Source: AG41 sp035943095 (GTDB taxonomy: Bacteria; Gemmatimonadota; Gemmatimonadetes; Gemmatimonadales; GWC2-71-9). From it: a stretch of DNA of 50,466 nucleotides. Location of the stretch: the NCBI GenBank assembly GCA_035943095.1, contig DASZCN010000029.1, positions 1 to 50,466 of the forward strand, written 5' to 3'. Position numbers and translations under genes: made by a program. Shown piece by piece: positions 15,993 through 24,362 of this stretch (the first letter of the stretch is position 1; the number at the start of each line of letters is the position of its first letter). The notes beneath the pieces were generated by a model. The model was not told the origin of the DNA. It ran no database searches and saw only the letters and a list, made by a program, of their open reading frames with translations.

Positions 15993-17927
15993 GTGAGATA
16001 TCTCCTGCTCCATTCGCCCGCCTGGGACCCGGCGAGCGTTCGACCGATCCTCGAGTCCGCCCAAATCGAGGCCCGGGCCGCCCGCGTCCCGCGCGAGCTC
16101 GCGGTGGACGAGCGGCCCACCGTCTTCGTGCTCGACTCGGAGTGCCGCTCGGTCTTTCCGCTCGACGTGCTGCGAGCGTTCGTGGACGCGGGTGGCGCGA
16201 TCGTGGCGCTGGGCCGCGACGGCGAAGCCGACGTGCCCGCGGCCATGCCGTCCGAGCTCCTCTCCGGCTTCGTCCCCCACCCCCCCGGCCCGCGCGAGCT
16301 GCTCGTGGCCGTACGGGCGGGATACCGCGAGGCGGCCGCCCGGATGGAGACCGCACGGGCCCGCGGCGAAGCCGCGAGTCGCAGCCGCGAGATCGGCGAG
16401 ATGACCCGCATCGGCGTCGCGCTCGGCACCGAGCGCGACCTGAAAGCCCTGCTCGACTTGATCCTCACACAGGCCCGTCGCATCACGTCGTCCGATGCCG
16501 GCAGTCTCTACCTGGTGGAAACGAGCGATCAGGGGCCGAAGCGCTTGCGATTCCGGTTGGCCCAGACGTACTCCAAGCCCGAAGCCCCATTCGTCGAATT
16601 CACGATCCCGGTCGACCGCTCGAGCCTCGCGGGCTACACGGCGGTCACCGGCGAGCCGCTCGTGATCGATGATGCGTACTTCCTCCCCCCGGATGTGGAG
16701 TACAGCATCAACCGCTCCTTCGACGAGCGCTACGGCTACCGCACCAAGTCCATGCTGGTCATTCCGATGAAGGATCACAAGGAGGAAGTGATCGGCGTCC
16801 TCCAGTTGATCAATCGCAAACGTAACCCGGACGCCGTCCTCGGCGGCCCGTCGGACGTGGAAGCGCAGGTCGTGCCATACTCGAAGCGTACCGTCGAGCT
16901 CGTGACCGCGCTCGCGGGTCAGGCCGCGGTCGCGATGGAAAACAGCCGGCTGTACGAGGAGATCGAGCGGCTGTTCGAGGGCTTCGTCAAGGCCGCGGTA
17001 CACGCGATCGAGCAACGGGACCCGACCACGTTCGGGCACTCGGGTCGGGTGGCCAACATGACCGTCGGCCTCGCCGCCGTCGTCGACCGCGCCCAAGAGG
17101 GGGCCTACCGCGGCGTGAGATTCACGCGGGAGCAGCTGCGGGAGATCCGGTATGCCGGTCTGCTCCACGACTTCGGCAAAGTCGGCGTGCGGGAGCAGGT
17201 GCTGGTCAAGGCGAAGAAGCTGTACCCGCTCCAGTTCGACTTGATCAAACAGCGTCACGACTTCGTTCGCCGGACGGCCGAGCGCGAATTCTGGAAGCGG
17301 CGCGCCGAGTTCCTCGAGGCGCACGGGCGCGAGGGGTACGACGCGTTTCTGCGCGGGCTCGAGGAGAAGCATCAGTCGGAGCTCCGGGGGATGGATCGCT
17401 TCCTCGATGTCGTGCTCGAGGCGAACGAGCCGACTGTCCTCCCGTCCGGCCAGTTCGACGAGCTGCTCCAGCTGGCACGCTGTACGTACGAAGACTTGAC
17501 CGGCCAGCCCCACGCCCTGCTGAGCGAAGAAGAGCTCCGCTACCTCACGATCCCGAAGGGCTCACTCGACGAGACGGAGCGCCTCGAGATCGAAAGTCAT
17601 GTTACGCACACGTACCGGTTTCTCCAGCAGATCCCATGGACCCGCGAGCTGCAGCACATTCCGCTCATTGCCTACGGACATCACGAGAAGCTCGACGGCG
17701 GGGGCTATCCGCGGCGGGTGACCGGCGAAGCGATTCCGATTCAGACACGCATGATGACGATCAGCGACATCTACGATGCGCTGACGGCGGCCGACCGTCC
17801 GTACAAGGCCGCGGTGGCACACGGGCGCGCGGTCGACATCATGACCGACGAAGTGCGCAGCGGACAGCTCGACCAGGAGCTGTTCCGGCTGTTCGTGGAT
17901 GCCAAGGTCTTCGAGGCCAACGCCTAG
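15993..17927 (+). CDS. GAF and HD-GYP domain phosphodiesterase
   Basis: A 644-residue soluble signalling protein. The first 130 residues resemble a degenerate receiver or regulatory domain, then a short helix linker and a GAF domain (about 150-315, with SDAGSLYLVETS and SMLVIPMKDHKEEVIGVLQLIN). The HD-GYP domain follows: HDFGKVGV near residue 392 and HHEKLDGGGYP near 563-573, the complete signature of c-di-GMP hydrolases. Between them lies an insert of about 100 residues, rich in charged helix (YPLQFDLIKQRHDFVRRTA), not seen in the shortest members. The start is GTG. Its stop shares a CTAG with the convergent TauE gene. Confidence 0.88.
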   Translation: MRYLLLHSPAWDPASVRPILESAQIEARAARVPRELAVDERPTVFVLDSECRSVFPLDVLRAFVDAGGAIVALGRDGEADVPAAMPSELLSGFVPHPPGPRELLVAVRAGYREAAARMETARARGEAASRSREIGEMTRIGVALGTERDLKALLDLILTQARRITSSDAGSLYLVETSDQGPKRLRFRLAQTYSKPEAPFVEFTIPVDRSSLAGYTAVTGEPLVIDDAYFLPPDVEYSINRSFDERYGYRTKSMLVIPMKDHKEEVIGVLQLINRKRNPDAVLGGPSDVEAQVVPYSKRTVELVTALAGQAAVAMENSRLYEEIERLFEGFVKAAVHAIEQRDPTTFGHSGRVANMTVGLAAVVDRAQEGAYRGVRFTREQLREIRYAGLLHDFGKVGVREQVLVKAKKLYPLQFDLIKQRHDFVRRTAEREFWKRRAEFLEAHGREGYDAFLRGLEEKHQSELRGMDRFLDVVLEANEPTVLPSGQFDELLQLARCTYEDLTGQPHALLSEEELRYLTIPKGSLDETERLEIESHVTHTYRFLQQIPWTRELQHIPLIAYGHHEKLDGGGYPRRVTGEAIPIQTRMMTISDIYDALTAADRPYKAAVAHGRAVDIMTDEVRSGQLDQELFRLFVDAKVFEANA

Positions 17928-18280
17928 CTCAGCAACAGCTTTCCCGCCACCACCAGCAGAAACGCCCCGAACGCCTTTCGCAGCGTCGTGTCCGACATTC
18001 CTCCGGCCAGGTGCGCGCCCACGAACGCCCCGATGAAAAGGCCAGTGGCGATGATGATGGCATACGGGATGTTGACCTGCCCGCGCCGATAGTACTCGAT
18101 CGCCCCCAACAGGCCGACCGGAAGCAGCAACGACGCGAGTGACGTACCGTTCGCCGTATGCTGCGGCAGCTTCACCAGCAGCACCAGCGCCGGCACGATC
18201 ACCACCGCCCCACCAATGCCGAACAACCCCGATACCACTCCCGCCACGAGGCCGATCAGCGCGACCAGCACCCAAGTCAT
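17924..18280 (-). CDS. TauE/SafE-family transporter, half size
   Basis: A 118-residue membrane protein with about four spans: LVALIGLVAGVVSGLFGIGG, VVIVPALVLL, LASLLLPVGLLGAIEYYRR, and YAIIIATGLFIGAFVG. The family usually has two such repeats in about 250 residues; this has one, so a homodimer is the likely form. TauE/SafE proteins export sulfonates or sulfite, or move other anions. It begins with ATG overlapping the hyuB stop and ends with a TAG sharing CTAG with the HD-GYP gene. The substrate cannot be told; it may serve the HyuAB pathway. Confidence 0.75.
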   Translation of the reverse strand: MTWVLVALIGLVAGVVSGLFGIGGAVVIVPALVLLVKLPQHTANGTSLASLLLPVGLLGAIEYYRRGQVNIPYAIIIATGLFIGAFVGAHLAGGMSDTTLRKAFGAFLLVVAGKLLLS

Positions 18281-19815
18281 CGGTCGTCTCCGTGTTGTGG
18301 TTGTTCCGCCGTCCCGCCCCATCCGCCGCCGCCCGGCGTCTCGATGCGCAGCACGTCGCCCGGGACCAGCGATGCGCTCACCTTGGACCCGAGCGCGACC
18401 CCGTTCAAGACCGTGGCACCCGCGGCGCCCTCGCCACCACCGGCGACCCCACGCGGCCCATGCCGCCGCCGCTCGGCGAGGATCCCCGCCTCTACGGCTG
18501 CGAGAGCTTCGAACTCGCGGATCACGCCGTCTCCACCCGACCACTGCCCCGCCCCACCGCTGCCCCGTCGTAAGGCGTAAGACTTAAGCCGTAAGGGGTA
18601 CTCCATCTCGAGGACTTCGATGGGCGTGTTCCGGGTATTCGACATGCCGACGTGCACACCGGACGCGCCGTTCGCGCCCCGACTCGCGCCCTGGCCACCC
18701 CCGATGGTCTCGTAGTAGGTCCAGCCTTCCCCGCCGAAGGTCACGTTGTTCATCGTCCCCTGGCCCTGTGCCGGGACCGGCAGACCGCCCGTCGCCAGCG
18801 CGAGGAACAGCGTGTCGACGATGCGCTGCGACGTCTCGACGTTCCCCGCGGCGACTGCACTCGGGAACCGCGCATTGACGAGACAACCCGGAGGGGCCGT
18901 GACGGTCACCGCGCGCTGCACACCGCCGTTCGTCGGGACATCCTCGGGAAGGAGCGTCCGTACCACGAAGAGCGCCGCCGAGCGCGCGACCGCGAGTGGG
19001 CAATTGACGTTGCCGCGGGCGGCGGGAGCGGTCCCGGTGAAATCGACGGAGAAGCCACCGTCACGGATCGCGACCCGCGCGCGGATTTCCAGATCGACGT
19101 CGTCCACGCCATCCCCTTCGAGCCAGTCGGTCGCGACCACGTCGGTGACGCTCAAGCGACCGAGCGCGTCGCGCGCGCGGCGCTCCGCGTAGTCGAGGAG
19201 ATCACCGGCCGCCGCGCGAACCGCCGCCGATCCATAGCGCGCGGCGAGGGCGCGTAGCCCGTCCGCCCCGCGCTCGACCGCGGCGCGTTGGGCCGCCAGA
19301 TCGGCACGACGGGTATCGGGCGTCCGGACGTTCGCGAGCAGAAACCGCTCCACGTCCGGCGTCCAACGCAGTGGCGGTACAATGACGCCCTCGGCGAAGA
19401 TCTCGCGGGCGCCCGCCGGCATGCTGCCCGCTTGGACACCGCCCACATCCGAGTGGTGCGCCCGGACCACGCTGTACCCACACACCGCGCCCTCGAGCTC
19501 GATGACGCCGATGACGGTCACGTCGGGGAGGTGCGAGCCACCGGTGTATGGATCGTTGAGGATGAAGAGCTCTCCCGGTCCAGGAGCGAGCGCGCGCACG
19601 GCGGCGACCGACTCGTGCATCGCTCCCAGATGCACCGGAATGTGGGCGGCCTGCGCGACCATCTCGCCCTGCGGATCGAACAGCGCCGCCGAGCAGTCGC
19701 GACGCTCTCGAATGTTCGGGGATACCGCCGAGTGGATGAGTACCAATCCCATCTCCTCGGCCACCGACGCGAAGGCGTGCCCCATCACCTCGAGGCCGAC
19801 GGCGTCGAGACTCAT
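18277..19815 (-). CDS. hyuB: Hydantoinase/oxoprolinase B subunit
   Basis: The 512-residue protein matches the HyuB family, which works with HyuA in ATP-dependent ring opening of N-methylhydantoin, 5-oxoproline or related substrates. Family motifs include MGHAFASVAEEMG, SPNIRERRDCSAALFD, VHLGAMHESV, FILNDPYTGGSHLPDV and EYPLRLKSYALRRGSGGAG. The start ATG at 19815 overlaps the hyuA stop by four bases; an upstream in-frame start lies inside hyuA. Part of the EYPLRLKSYALRR region is encoded by four heptamers (18571-18598). Which substrate is used is unknown. Confidence 0.92.
   Translation of the reverse strand: MSLDAVGLEVMGHAFASVAEEMGLVLIHSAVSPNIRERRDCSAALFDPQGEMVAQAAHIPVHLGAMHESVAAVRALAPGPGELFILNDPYTGGSHLPDVTVIGVIELEGAVCGYSVVRAHHSDVGGVQAGSMPAGAREIFAEGVIVPPLRWTPDVERFLLANVRTPDTRRADLAAQRAAVERGADGLRALAARYGSAAVRAAAGDLLDYAERRARDALGRLSVTDVVATDWLEGDGVDDVDLEIRARVAIRDGGFSVDFTGTAPAARGNVNCPLAVARSAALFVVRTLLPEDVPTNGGVQRAVTVTAPPGCLVNARFPSAVAAGNVETSQRIVDTLFLALATGGLPVPAQGQGTMNNVTFGGEGWTYYETIGGGQGASRGANGASGVHVGMSNTRNTPIEVLEMEYPLRLKSYALRRGSGGAGQWSGGDGVIREFEALAAVEAGILAERRRHGPRGVAGGGEGAAGATVLNGVALGSKVSASLVPGDVLRIETPGGGGWGGTAEQPQHGDDR
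18571..18598. repeat. Four heptamers inside hyuB
   Basis: TAAGGCG, TAAGACT, TAAGCCG and TAAGGGG follow each other on the plus strand. The encoded residues lie in a conserved part of HyuB, so the array may be a coincidence or a converted stretch rather than an insertion. Confidence 0.5.
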
Positions 19816-21782
19816 GGTCGCTCGAGGACGAGCGCGCCGGACTCGTGCACCGTGCCCCGCCACGCCGGCTCGACCAGCGCGGTCGCGTCACGGCCCGCGA
19901 GGATCGCCGGGCCCGTAATCGTCACTCCCGGCGCGAGCTCGTCCAGTGCCCAGACCGACGCGGTCACCCGCTGCCCGCGCAGCATGATCGGGCGGCTCGC
20001 GCCGGGGGTCCGGACATCGCGGCGACTGCCCGCGAACCGCGGCGCCGGCCCCTCGTGCTGAGCCACGACGCGAAGATTCACGAGCTCGACCGCCTGACGA
20101 TCTCCCGCCCCGGTGTGCCCGAACCGCGCGTGGTGCTCGGCGAGGAAGACCTCTCGAATCTTGCGCGGATTGTCGTTCGTGACCGGCACGGTCATTTCAT
20201 AGCCCTGGCCGGCGAAGCGGCAGTCCGCATAGCGTAGTACGGCTCCGCCCGGGAGCTGGCGAGTCCCTTCGTCGACGAGCGGGCCGAAGGCGCCTGCGAT
20301 GTCCACGGTGGCGACGTCGTCGAGCAGGCGGTGAAACGAGGCGATCCGATCGACGCGCTCAGCCGCCGACGCGAGACCCATCGCGGACAGCGTCCCGGGA
20401 TGCGGGGGAATCACGATCGCGCGCATCCCCAACGCCTCGGCGAGCAGGCAGCCGAACAACGGGCCGGCGCCGCCGAACGGGAGCAAGGCCATGCGGCGCG
20501 GATCGAGTCCCCGGGCCACGCTCACGCGCTTCAAGGCGCGCGCCATGACCGCGGCCGCCACCGCAACGATCCCGGTGGCAATCGCCGATACCTCCCCACC
20601 CGCCACGTCCCCGAGAGTCCGCAGCGCCCGCTCCGCCGCGTCCCGATCGAGCCGGACATCGTCCGCAAGCGGATGCTGCGCGTCGAGCCAGCGGAGCGCG
20701 AGGCATGCGTCGGTCACCGTCGGCCGATCCCCGCCGCGCCCGTAGCACGCCGGGCCTGGAACCGCTCCGGCGCTCTCCGGCCCGACCTTGAGCGCCCCGC
20801 CCTCATCCACACGCGCGATGCTGCCACCACCGGCGCTCACCGTGTCGATCAGGATGGCGGGCAGTGCGAGCGGCACGCCCGCGACGGCGCCGGCGCCCTC
20901 ACCATGCGGTAGGCCACCCCGCACCAGACTCGCGTCGGCACTCGTGCCGCCCATGTCCAGGGTCAGCAGGTCGGGCCGGCCCACCGCGTCGCCGATCAGC
21001 CGGGCTCCCACCACACCTCCGGCGGGGCCGGACAGGGCGAGAGACGCCGCGCGCACGGCCGCGGCCGCGGGCGAGAGGGTACCTCCGCTCGACGTCATGA
21101 CGCGGAGCGTGCCCACGCCCCGGGTCCGCATGTCCGCTTCGAGCCGGTTCAGGTATGCGAACACGCGGGGACGAAGGTACGCCTCGACGGTCGTCGTGCT
21201 GGTGCGCTCGAACTCGCGGAACACCGGAAGCACTTCATGACTCGCCGCGACAGGGATGCCCGGTAGGGCCTCGCGCAGCGCGGCCGCGATCCGTTGCTCG
21301 TGCTGGGGATGGCGGAACGCGAACAGGAAGGCGACCGCCACGGCTTCGGGAGCGAGCCGGCGGACCGCCCCGACCGCCCGCGCGAGCTCCTCCCCGGTGA
21401 GCGGGTCGATCACGCCCGTGGGACCGGCCCGCTCGGCCACGCCGATCACGTCGGAGCGAGCCACGAGCGGTGGCGGGTGATCCCGGGCGAGGTCGTACAG
21501 CGCCGCGCGATCCTGGCGGCGCAGCCAGAGCAGGTCCTCGAAGCCACGTGTCGTGACCAGGACCACGCGCGCGCCGCGGCGCTCGAGCAGCGCATTGGTC
21601 GCGATCGTGGTGCCGTGAATCAGCACCTCAACGGCGCCCTTCACCGCGTCGAGCGCCCGCCCCAGTCCAACGGACGGGTCGGAAGGCGTGGTGGCGACCT
21701 TGCGGACCGCGATCTCACCGTCCTCGCCAATGGCTACGAGATCGGTGAAGGTCCCGCCGACGTCCACCCCTACCCTCACCAC
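19812..21782 (-). CDS. hyuA: Hydantoinase/oxoprolinase A subunit
   Basis: A 656-residue ATP-binding subunit. It opens with VGVDVGGTFTDLVAIGEDG, the ASKHA nucleotide-binding motif of HyuA, and has LIHGTTIATNALLERRGA, LSGPAGGVVGA, LDMGGTSADASLV and LLPFGGAGP. These are typical of hydantoinase A and 5-oxoprolinase. The GTG start at 21782 is 10 bases from the lnt stop. The partner hyuB overlaps its end. Together they could recycle 5-oxoproline or degrade hydantoins; nothing near by identifies the substrate. Confidence 0.93.
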   Translation of the reverse strand: MVRVGVDVGGTFTDLVAIGEDGEIAVRKVATTPSDPSVGLGRALDAVKGAVEVLIHGTTIATNALLERRGARVVLVTTRGFEDLLWLRRQDRAALYDLARDHPPPLVARSDVIGVAERAGPTGVIDPLTGEELARAVGAVRRLAPEAVAVAFLFAFRHPQHEQRIAAALREALPGIPVAASHEVLPVFREFERTSTTTVEAYLRPRVFAYLNRLEADMRTRGVGTLRVMTSSGGTLSPAAAAVRAASLALSGPAGGVVGARLIGDAVGRPDLLTLDMGGTSADASLVRGGLPHGEGAGAVAGVPLALPAILIDTVSAGGGSIARVDEGGALKVGPESAGAVPGPACYGRGGDRPTVTDACLALRWLDAQHPLADDVRLDRDAAERALRTLGDVAGGEVSAIATGIVAVAAAVMARALKRVSVARGLDPRRMALLPFGGAGPLFGCLLAEALGMRAIVIPPHPGTLSAMGLASAAERVDRIASFHRLLDDVATVDIAGAFGPLVDEGTRQLPGGAVLRYADCRFAGQGYEMTVPVTNDNPRKIREVFLAEHHARFGHTGAGDRQAVELVNLRVVAQHEGPAPRFAGSRRDVRTPGASRPIMLRGQRVTASVWALDELAPGVTITGPAILAGRDATALVEPAWRGTVHESGALVLERP

Positions 21783-21792
21783 CCCTCCCGAT

Positions 21793-23355
21793 TCACAGCC
21801 GCCCCTGCCGCCATTTGGCCACTACCAGCACCCCGGTGAGACCGAGCGTGACGACAACGACCAGCGTTCCCACCCAGTCGCCCCAGCGCACGTACAGCGG
21901 GATCACGTCGCTGGTGCGCAGCATTCCGGCCACCGCCGCCTCCTGCTCGAGCCCGGTCTCGAGGGACGCACGACCCAGCGGATCGACGAGCTCTGAGATG
22001 CCGTCGTTGGCCGCCCGCGCGATGCCCGCCCGCGTCTCGATCGCCCGCATCACCAGGTGCGCGGCGTGCTGGTACGGGCCGGCCGTGCGCCCGTACCACG
22101 CGTCGTTCGTGATGTTCACGAGAAACTCGGCGCCCGTCCGCCGGTAGCCGCGCGCGAGCTGCTCGAACGCCGACTCGTAGCAGATCATCACGCCGAACCG
22201 GCCGAGTGGGCTCGGGTACAGCGGCAGGCCGCGTCCGATCCCGAAACCGCCGAACCACTTGAGCTGGAGCCAGCCGGGTGGGACAAACGGCACCCGTTCG
22301 ACGATCGGAACGAGATAGTGTTTCTGGTACACGGGGTACGGCTGCCACCGCCCGGCGGTATCGAAGTAGAACGCGGCGTTGAAATAATCGTAGGACCCGC
22401 CCGGGTGAAACTCCGCGTACACGCCGCCGGTGAGAATCGGCGTCTTGATCTCTCGGGCCAGGCCACCGATCGCGGCGGGCCAGTCCGGGTGCTGGAAGAA
22501 GTAGTCCGGGATGGCGGCCTCGGGCCAAAGCAGGAGTCTCGGGCTCTTCTGCCCCGTGAGCGCCCGTGACATGCCCCCGAGCTTGACCACCATAGTGTCC
22601 TGATGGCCGGGGTCCCATTTCTCGCGGAAGCCTTCGTTGGGCTGGATCAAGCCCACCGTCCCGACGTCACGCAGCGGCAGGGTCCGCACGCGCCACGCCC
22701 CGTATCCCCATGCGGCGAGGATCGTCACAAGCACGGCGACGGCCGGGCGCCAGCGGAGGGAACCGCTCCCCGCTCCCCGCTCCCCGCCGGGGAGCAGCGC
22801 CTCCACCACCATGACATTGCACCACGCCAGCCACAACGTCACTCCACGCGCGCCGGCGATGTCGGCCCATTGGACGAGGGTGGTGGCATCCGTGAGCGAC
22901 GTGCCCAGGCCCAGCCACGGGAAGCGGATGTCCCCCTGGTGACCCACAGCCCATTCGACCGCGGTCCAGGCGAGCGGAAACACAACCCACAGGGGAACAG
23001 CCGGAAGCTCGAGGCGGGCGCGCGTCACGAACCAGAAGAGCAACGCGTGCCACAGGCCGAAGATCGTGATCGTGGCCAGGTATCCGAGCGCCGAGAGCGG
23101 CGTGAAGTGCCACAGCGCCACCACCAGCCAGTAGAGGACCAGGCCCTGGCTCGCAAAACCGTACCAGAACCCCCAGCGCAGCGCCCCGCGCAGGTCCCGC
23201 TCCCGCTCGAAGCGACGCAGTAACATCACCGCCGGCGCGACGGCGACGAAGCTCAGTACGGGGAAGGAGAACGGCGGGTAGCTGGCGGCCAGCAGCGCGG
23301 CGCCCACCACGACGAGAGCCACCGCCCGCCGGGTGGGGGAGTGACCGGGCACCAT
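21793..23355 (-). CDS. lnt: Apolipoprotein N-acyltransferase
   Basis: Lnt adds the third acyl chain to the N-terminal cysteine of lipoproteins in the inner membrane. The 520-residue protein has about six N-terminal spans, then a nitrilase-fold domain. The catalytic triad is visible: Glu in LLLWPEAAIPDY (about residue 278), Lys in YQKHYLVP (about 344) and Cys in MICYESAF (about 392). The ATG at 23355 overlaps the upstream stop by one base (TGATG). A loop, LLPGGERGAGSGSLRW, is encoded by heptamer repeats with an inverted copy (22765-22795). LolA and several lipoproteins in the window are its likely clients. Confidence 0.95.
   Translation of the reverse strand: MVPGHSPTRRAVALVVVGAALLAASYPPFSFPVLSFVAVAPAVMLLRRFERERDLRGALRWGFWYGFASQGLVLYWLVVALWHFTPLSALGYLATITIFGLWHALLFWFVTRARLELPAVPLWVVFPLAWTAVEWAVGHQGDIRFPWLGLGTSLTDATTLVQWADIAGARGVTLWLAWCNVMVVEALLPGGERGAGSGSLRWRPAVAVLVTILAAWGYGAWRVRTLPLRDVGTVGLIQPNEGFREKWDPGHQDTMVVKLGGMSRALTGQKSPRLLLWPEAAIPDYFFQHPDWPAAIGGLAREIKTPILTGGVYAEFHPGGSYDYFNAAFYFDTAGRWQPYPVYQKHYLVPIVERVPFVPPGWLQLKWFGGFGIGRGLPLYPSPLGRFGVMICYESAFEQLARGYRRTGAEFLVNITNDAWYGRTAGPYQHAAHLVMRAIETRAGIARAANDGISELVDPLGRASLETGLEQEAAVAGMLRTSDVIPLYVRWGDWVGTLVVVVTLGLTGVLVVAKWRQGRL
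22765..22795. repeat. Three heptamers plus an inverted copy inside lnt
   Basis: GCTCCCC occurs three times in tandem (22765-22785). After the three bases GCC comes GGGGAGC (22789-22795), a perfect reverse complement of the unit, so the last unit and it could form a seven-base stem with a three-base loop. The array encodes a hydrophilic loop of Lnt. Confidence 0.8.
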
Positions 23356-24362
23356 CACAGGAGCACGTCGCGCCCTTCGTCGGCGGAACGGTACACGGCG
23401 TCGAGCACGCGGTGGAGGGCCAGCTGGTCGCGCGGCGGAGGGGCGTTCACATCCCCCCGCATCACCGCGAGGAAGTACGTCCACTCGGCACGGTACGACT
23501 GGGCGAAGGGCGTCTCGCGCCCAATCGCGCCGGTAGGCGTCACGTCGGTGACGTTGCCGTGGAGCTCCTTGAACACGCGCAACGGCTGCACGCTGGCCGA
23601 GCCCTTGGTGCCGACGAGATCGAACCAGAAGCGCTCGGCCTGTCCCATGTGGCGCCACGTCACGTCGATCGACAGCGACACGCCGTTCTCGCACACGACC
23701 AGTGCGGTCGCCAGGTCTTCCACGCCGTCCTTCGTCTGCGCGATGGTATGCGCCGCAATCCGCTTGGCCGCCGGCCACCCCGCGAGCCACAGCCCCAGGT
23801 CGAGCAGCTGCAGTCCGAGATCGAGAAACGCGCCGCCGCCCGCCTCCTGACGGTGCAGCCGCCATGCCACCATGTTGCGGCTCGGTTGGAACGTGTACCA
23901 GCCGCACCGGATCGCCTGCAACACGCCGATGTCGCCGCCCGCGAGGAAGGCGCGCACCGCCTGCACGTCCGAGCGGAAACGGTGGTTCATCCCGACCATG
24001 ACTCGCTTGCCGTACTTCTCGCTTGCCTGCAGCACGCGCTCCACTCCGGCGAGTGTCAGTGCCAGTGGTCGCTCGCACAGCACGTGCGCTCCGGCCGACA
24101 GGGCCGAAACGATGTGGATCTCGTGCAGGTGGTTCGGCGTGCAGATCGCGACCGCGGCGGGCCGCGCGTACTTCAAGACCTCTTCGATGTCGTCGAAGGT
24201 CTCCTTCACGTCGAAGCGCGCGGCCAGGGCCTGGGCCTTACTGATATCCGAATCGCAGATCGCGCACACCTCGACGCCCGGCAGGCGCCGCAGGACGGGG
24301 AGATGCGCTACCTGCGCGATCGCGCCCGCCCCGATGACGGCGACGCGAACGGGATCGCTCAC
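23355..24362 (-). CDS. Gfo/Idh/MocA-family oxidoreductase
   Basis: A 335-residue NAD(P)-dependent sugar-type dehydrogenase. The N-terminal Rossmann motif VAVIGAGAIAQVAHLP is followed by CDSDISKAQALAARF, ICTPNHLHEIH and the family motif CERPLALTLAGVERVL, where the usual EKP lysine is replaced by RP. The second half has the alpha/beta substrate domain (NHRFRSDVQAVRAFL, GGGAFLDLGLQLLDL). The GTG start overlaps the stop of the upstream barrel gene (GTGA). CERPLA in place of CEKPLA removes the lysine often credited with catalysis, so activity on the usual sugars is uncertain. Confidence 0.85.
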   Translation of the reverse strand: MSDPVRVAVIGAGAIAQVAHLPVLRRLPGVEVCAICDSDISKAQALAARFDVKETFDDIEEVLKYARPAAVAICTPNHLHEIHIVSALSAGAHVLCERPLALTLAGVERVLQASEKYGKRVMVGMNHRFRSDVQAVRAFLAGGDIGVLQAIRCGWYTFQPSRNMVAWRLHRQEAGGGAFLDLGLQLLDLGLWLAGWPAAKRIAAHTIAQTKDGVEDLATALVVCENGVSLSIDVTWRHMGQAERFWFDLVGTKGSASVQPLRVFKELHGNVTDVTPTGAIGRETPFAQSYRAEWTYFLAVMRGDVNAPPPRDQLALHRVLDAVYRSADEGRDVLL

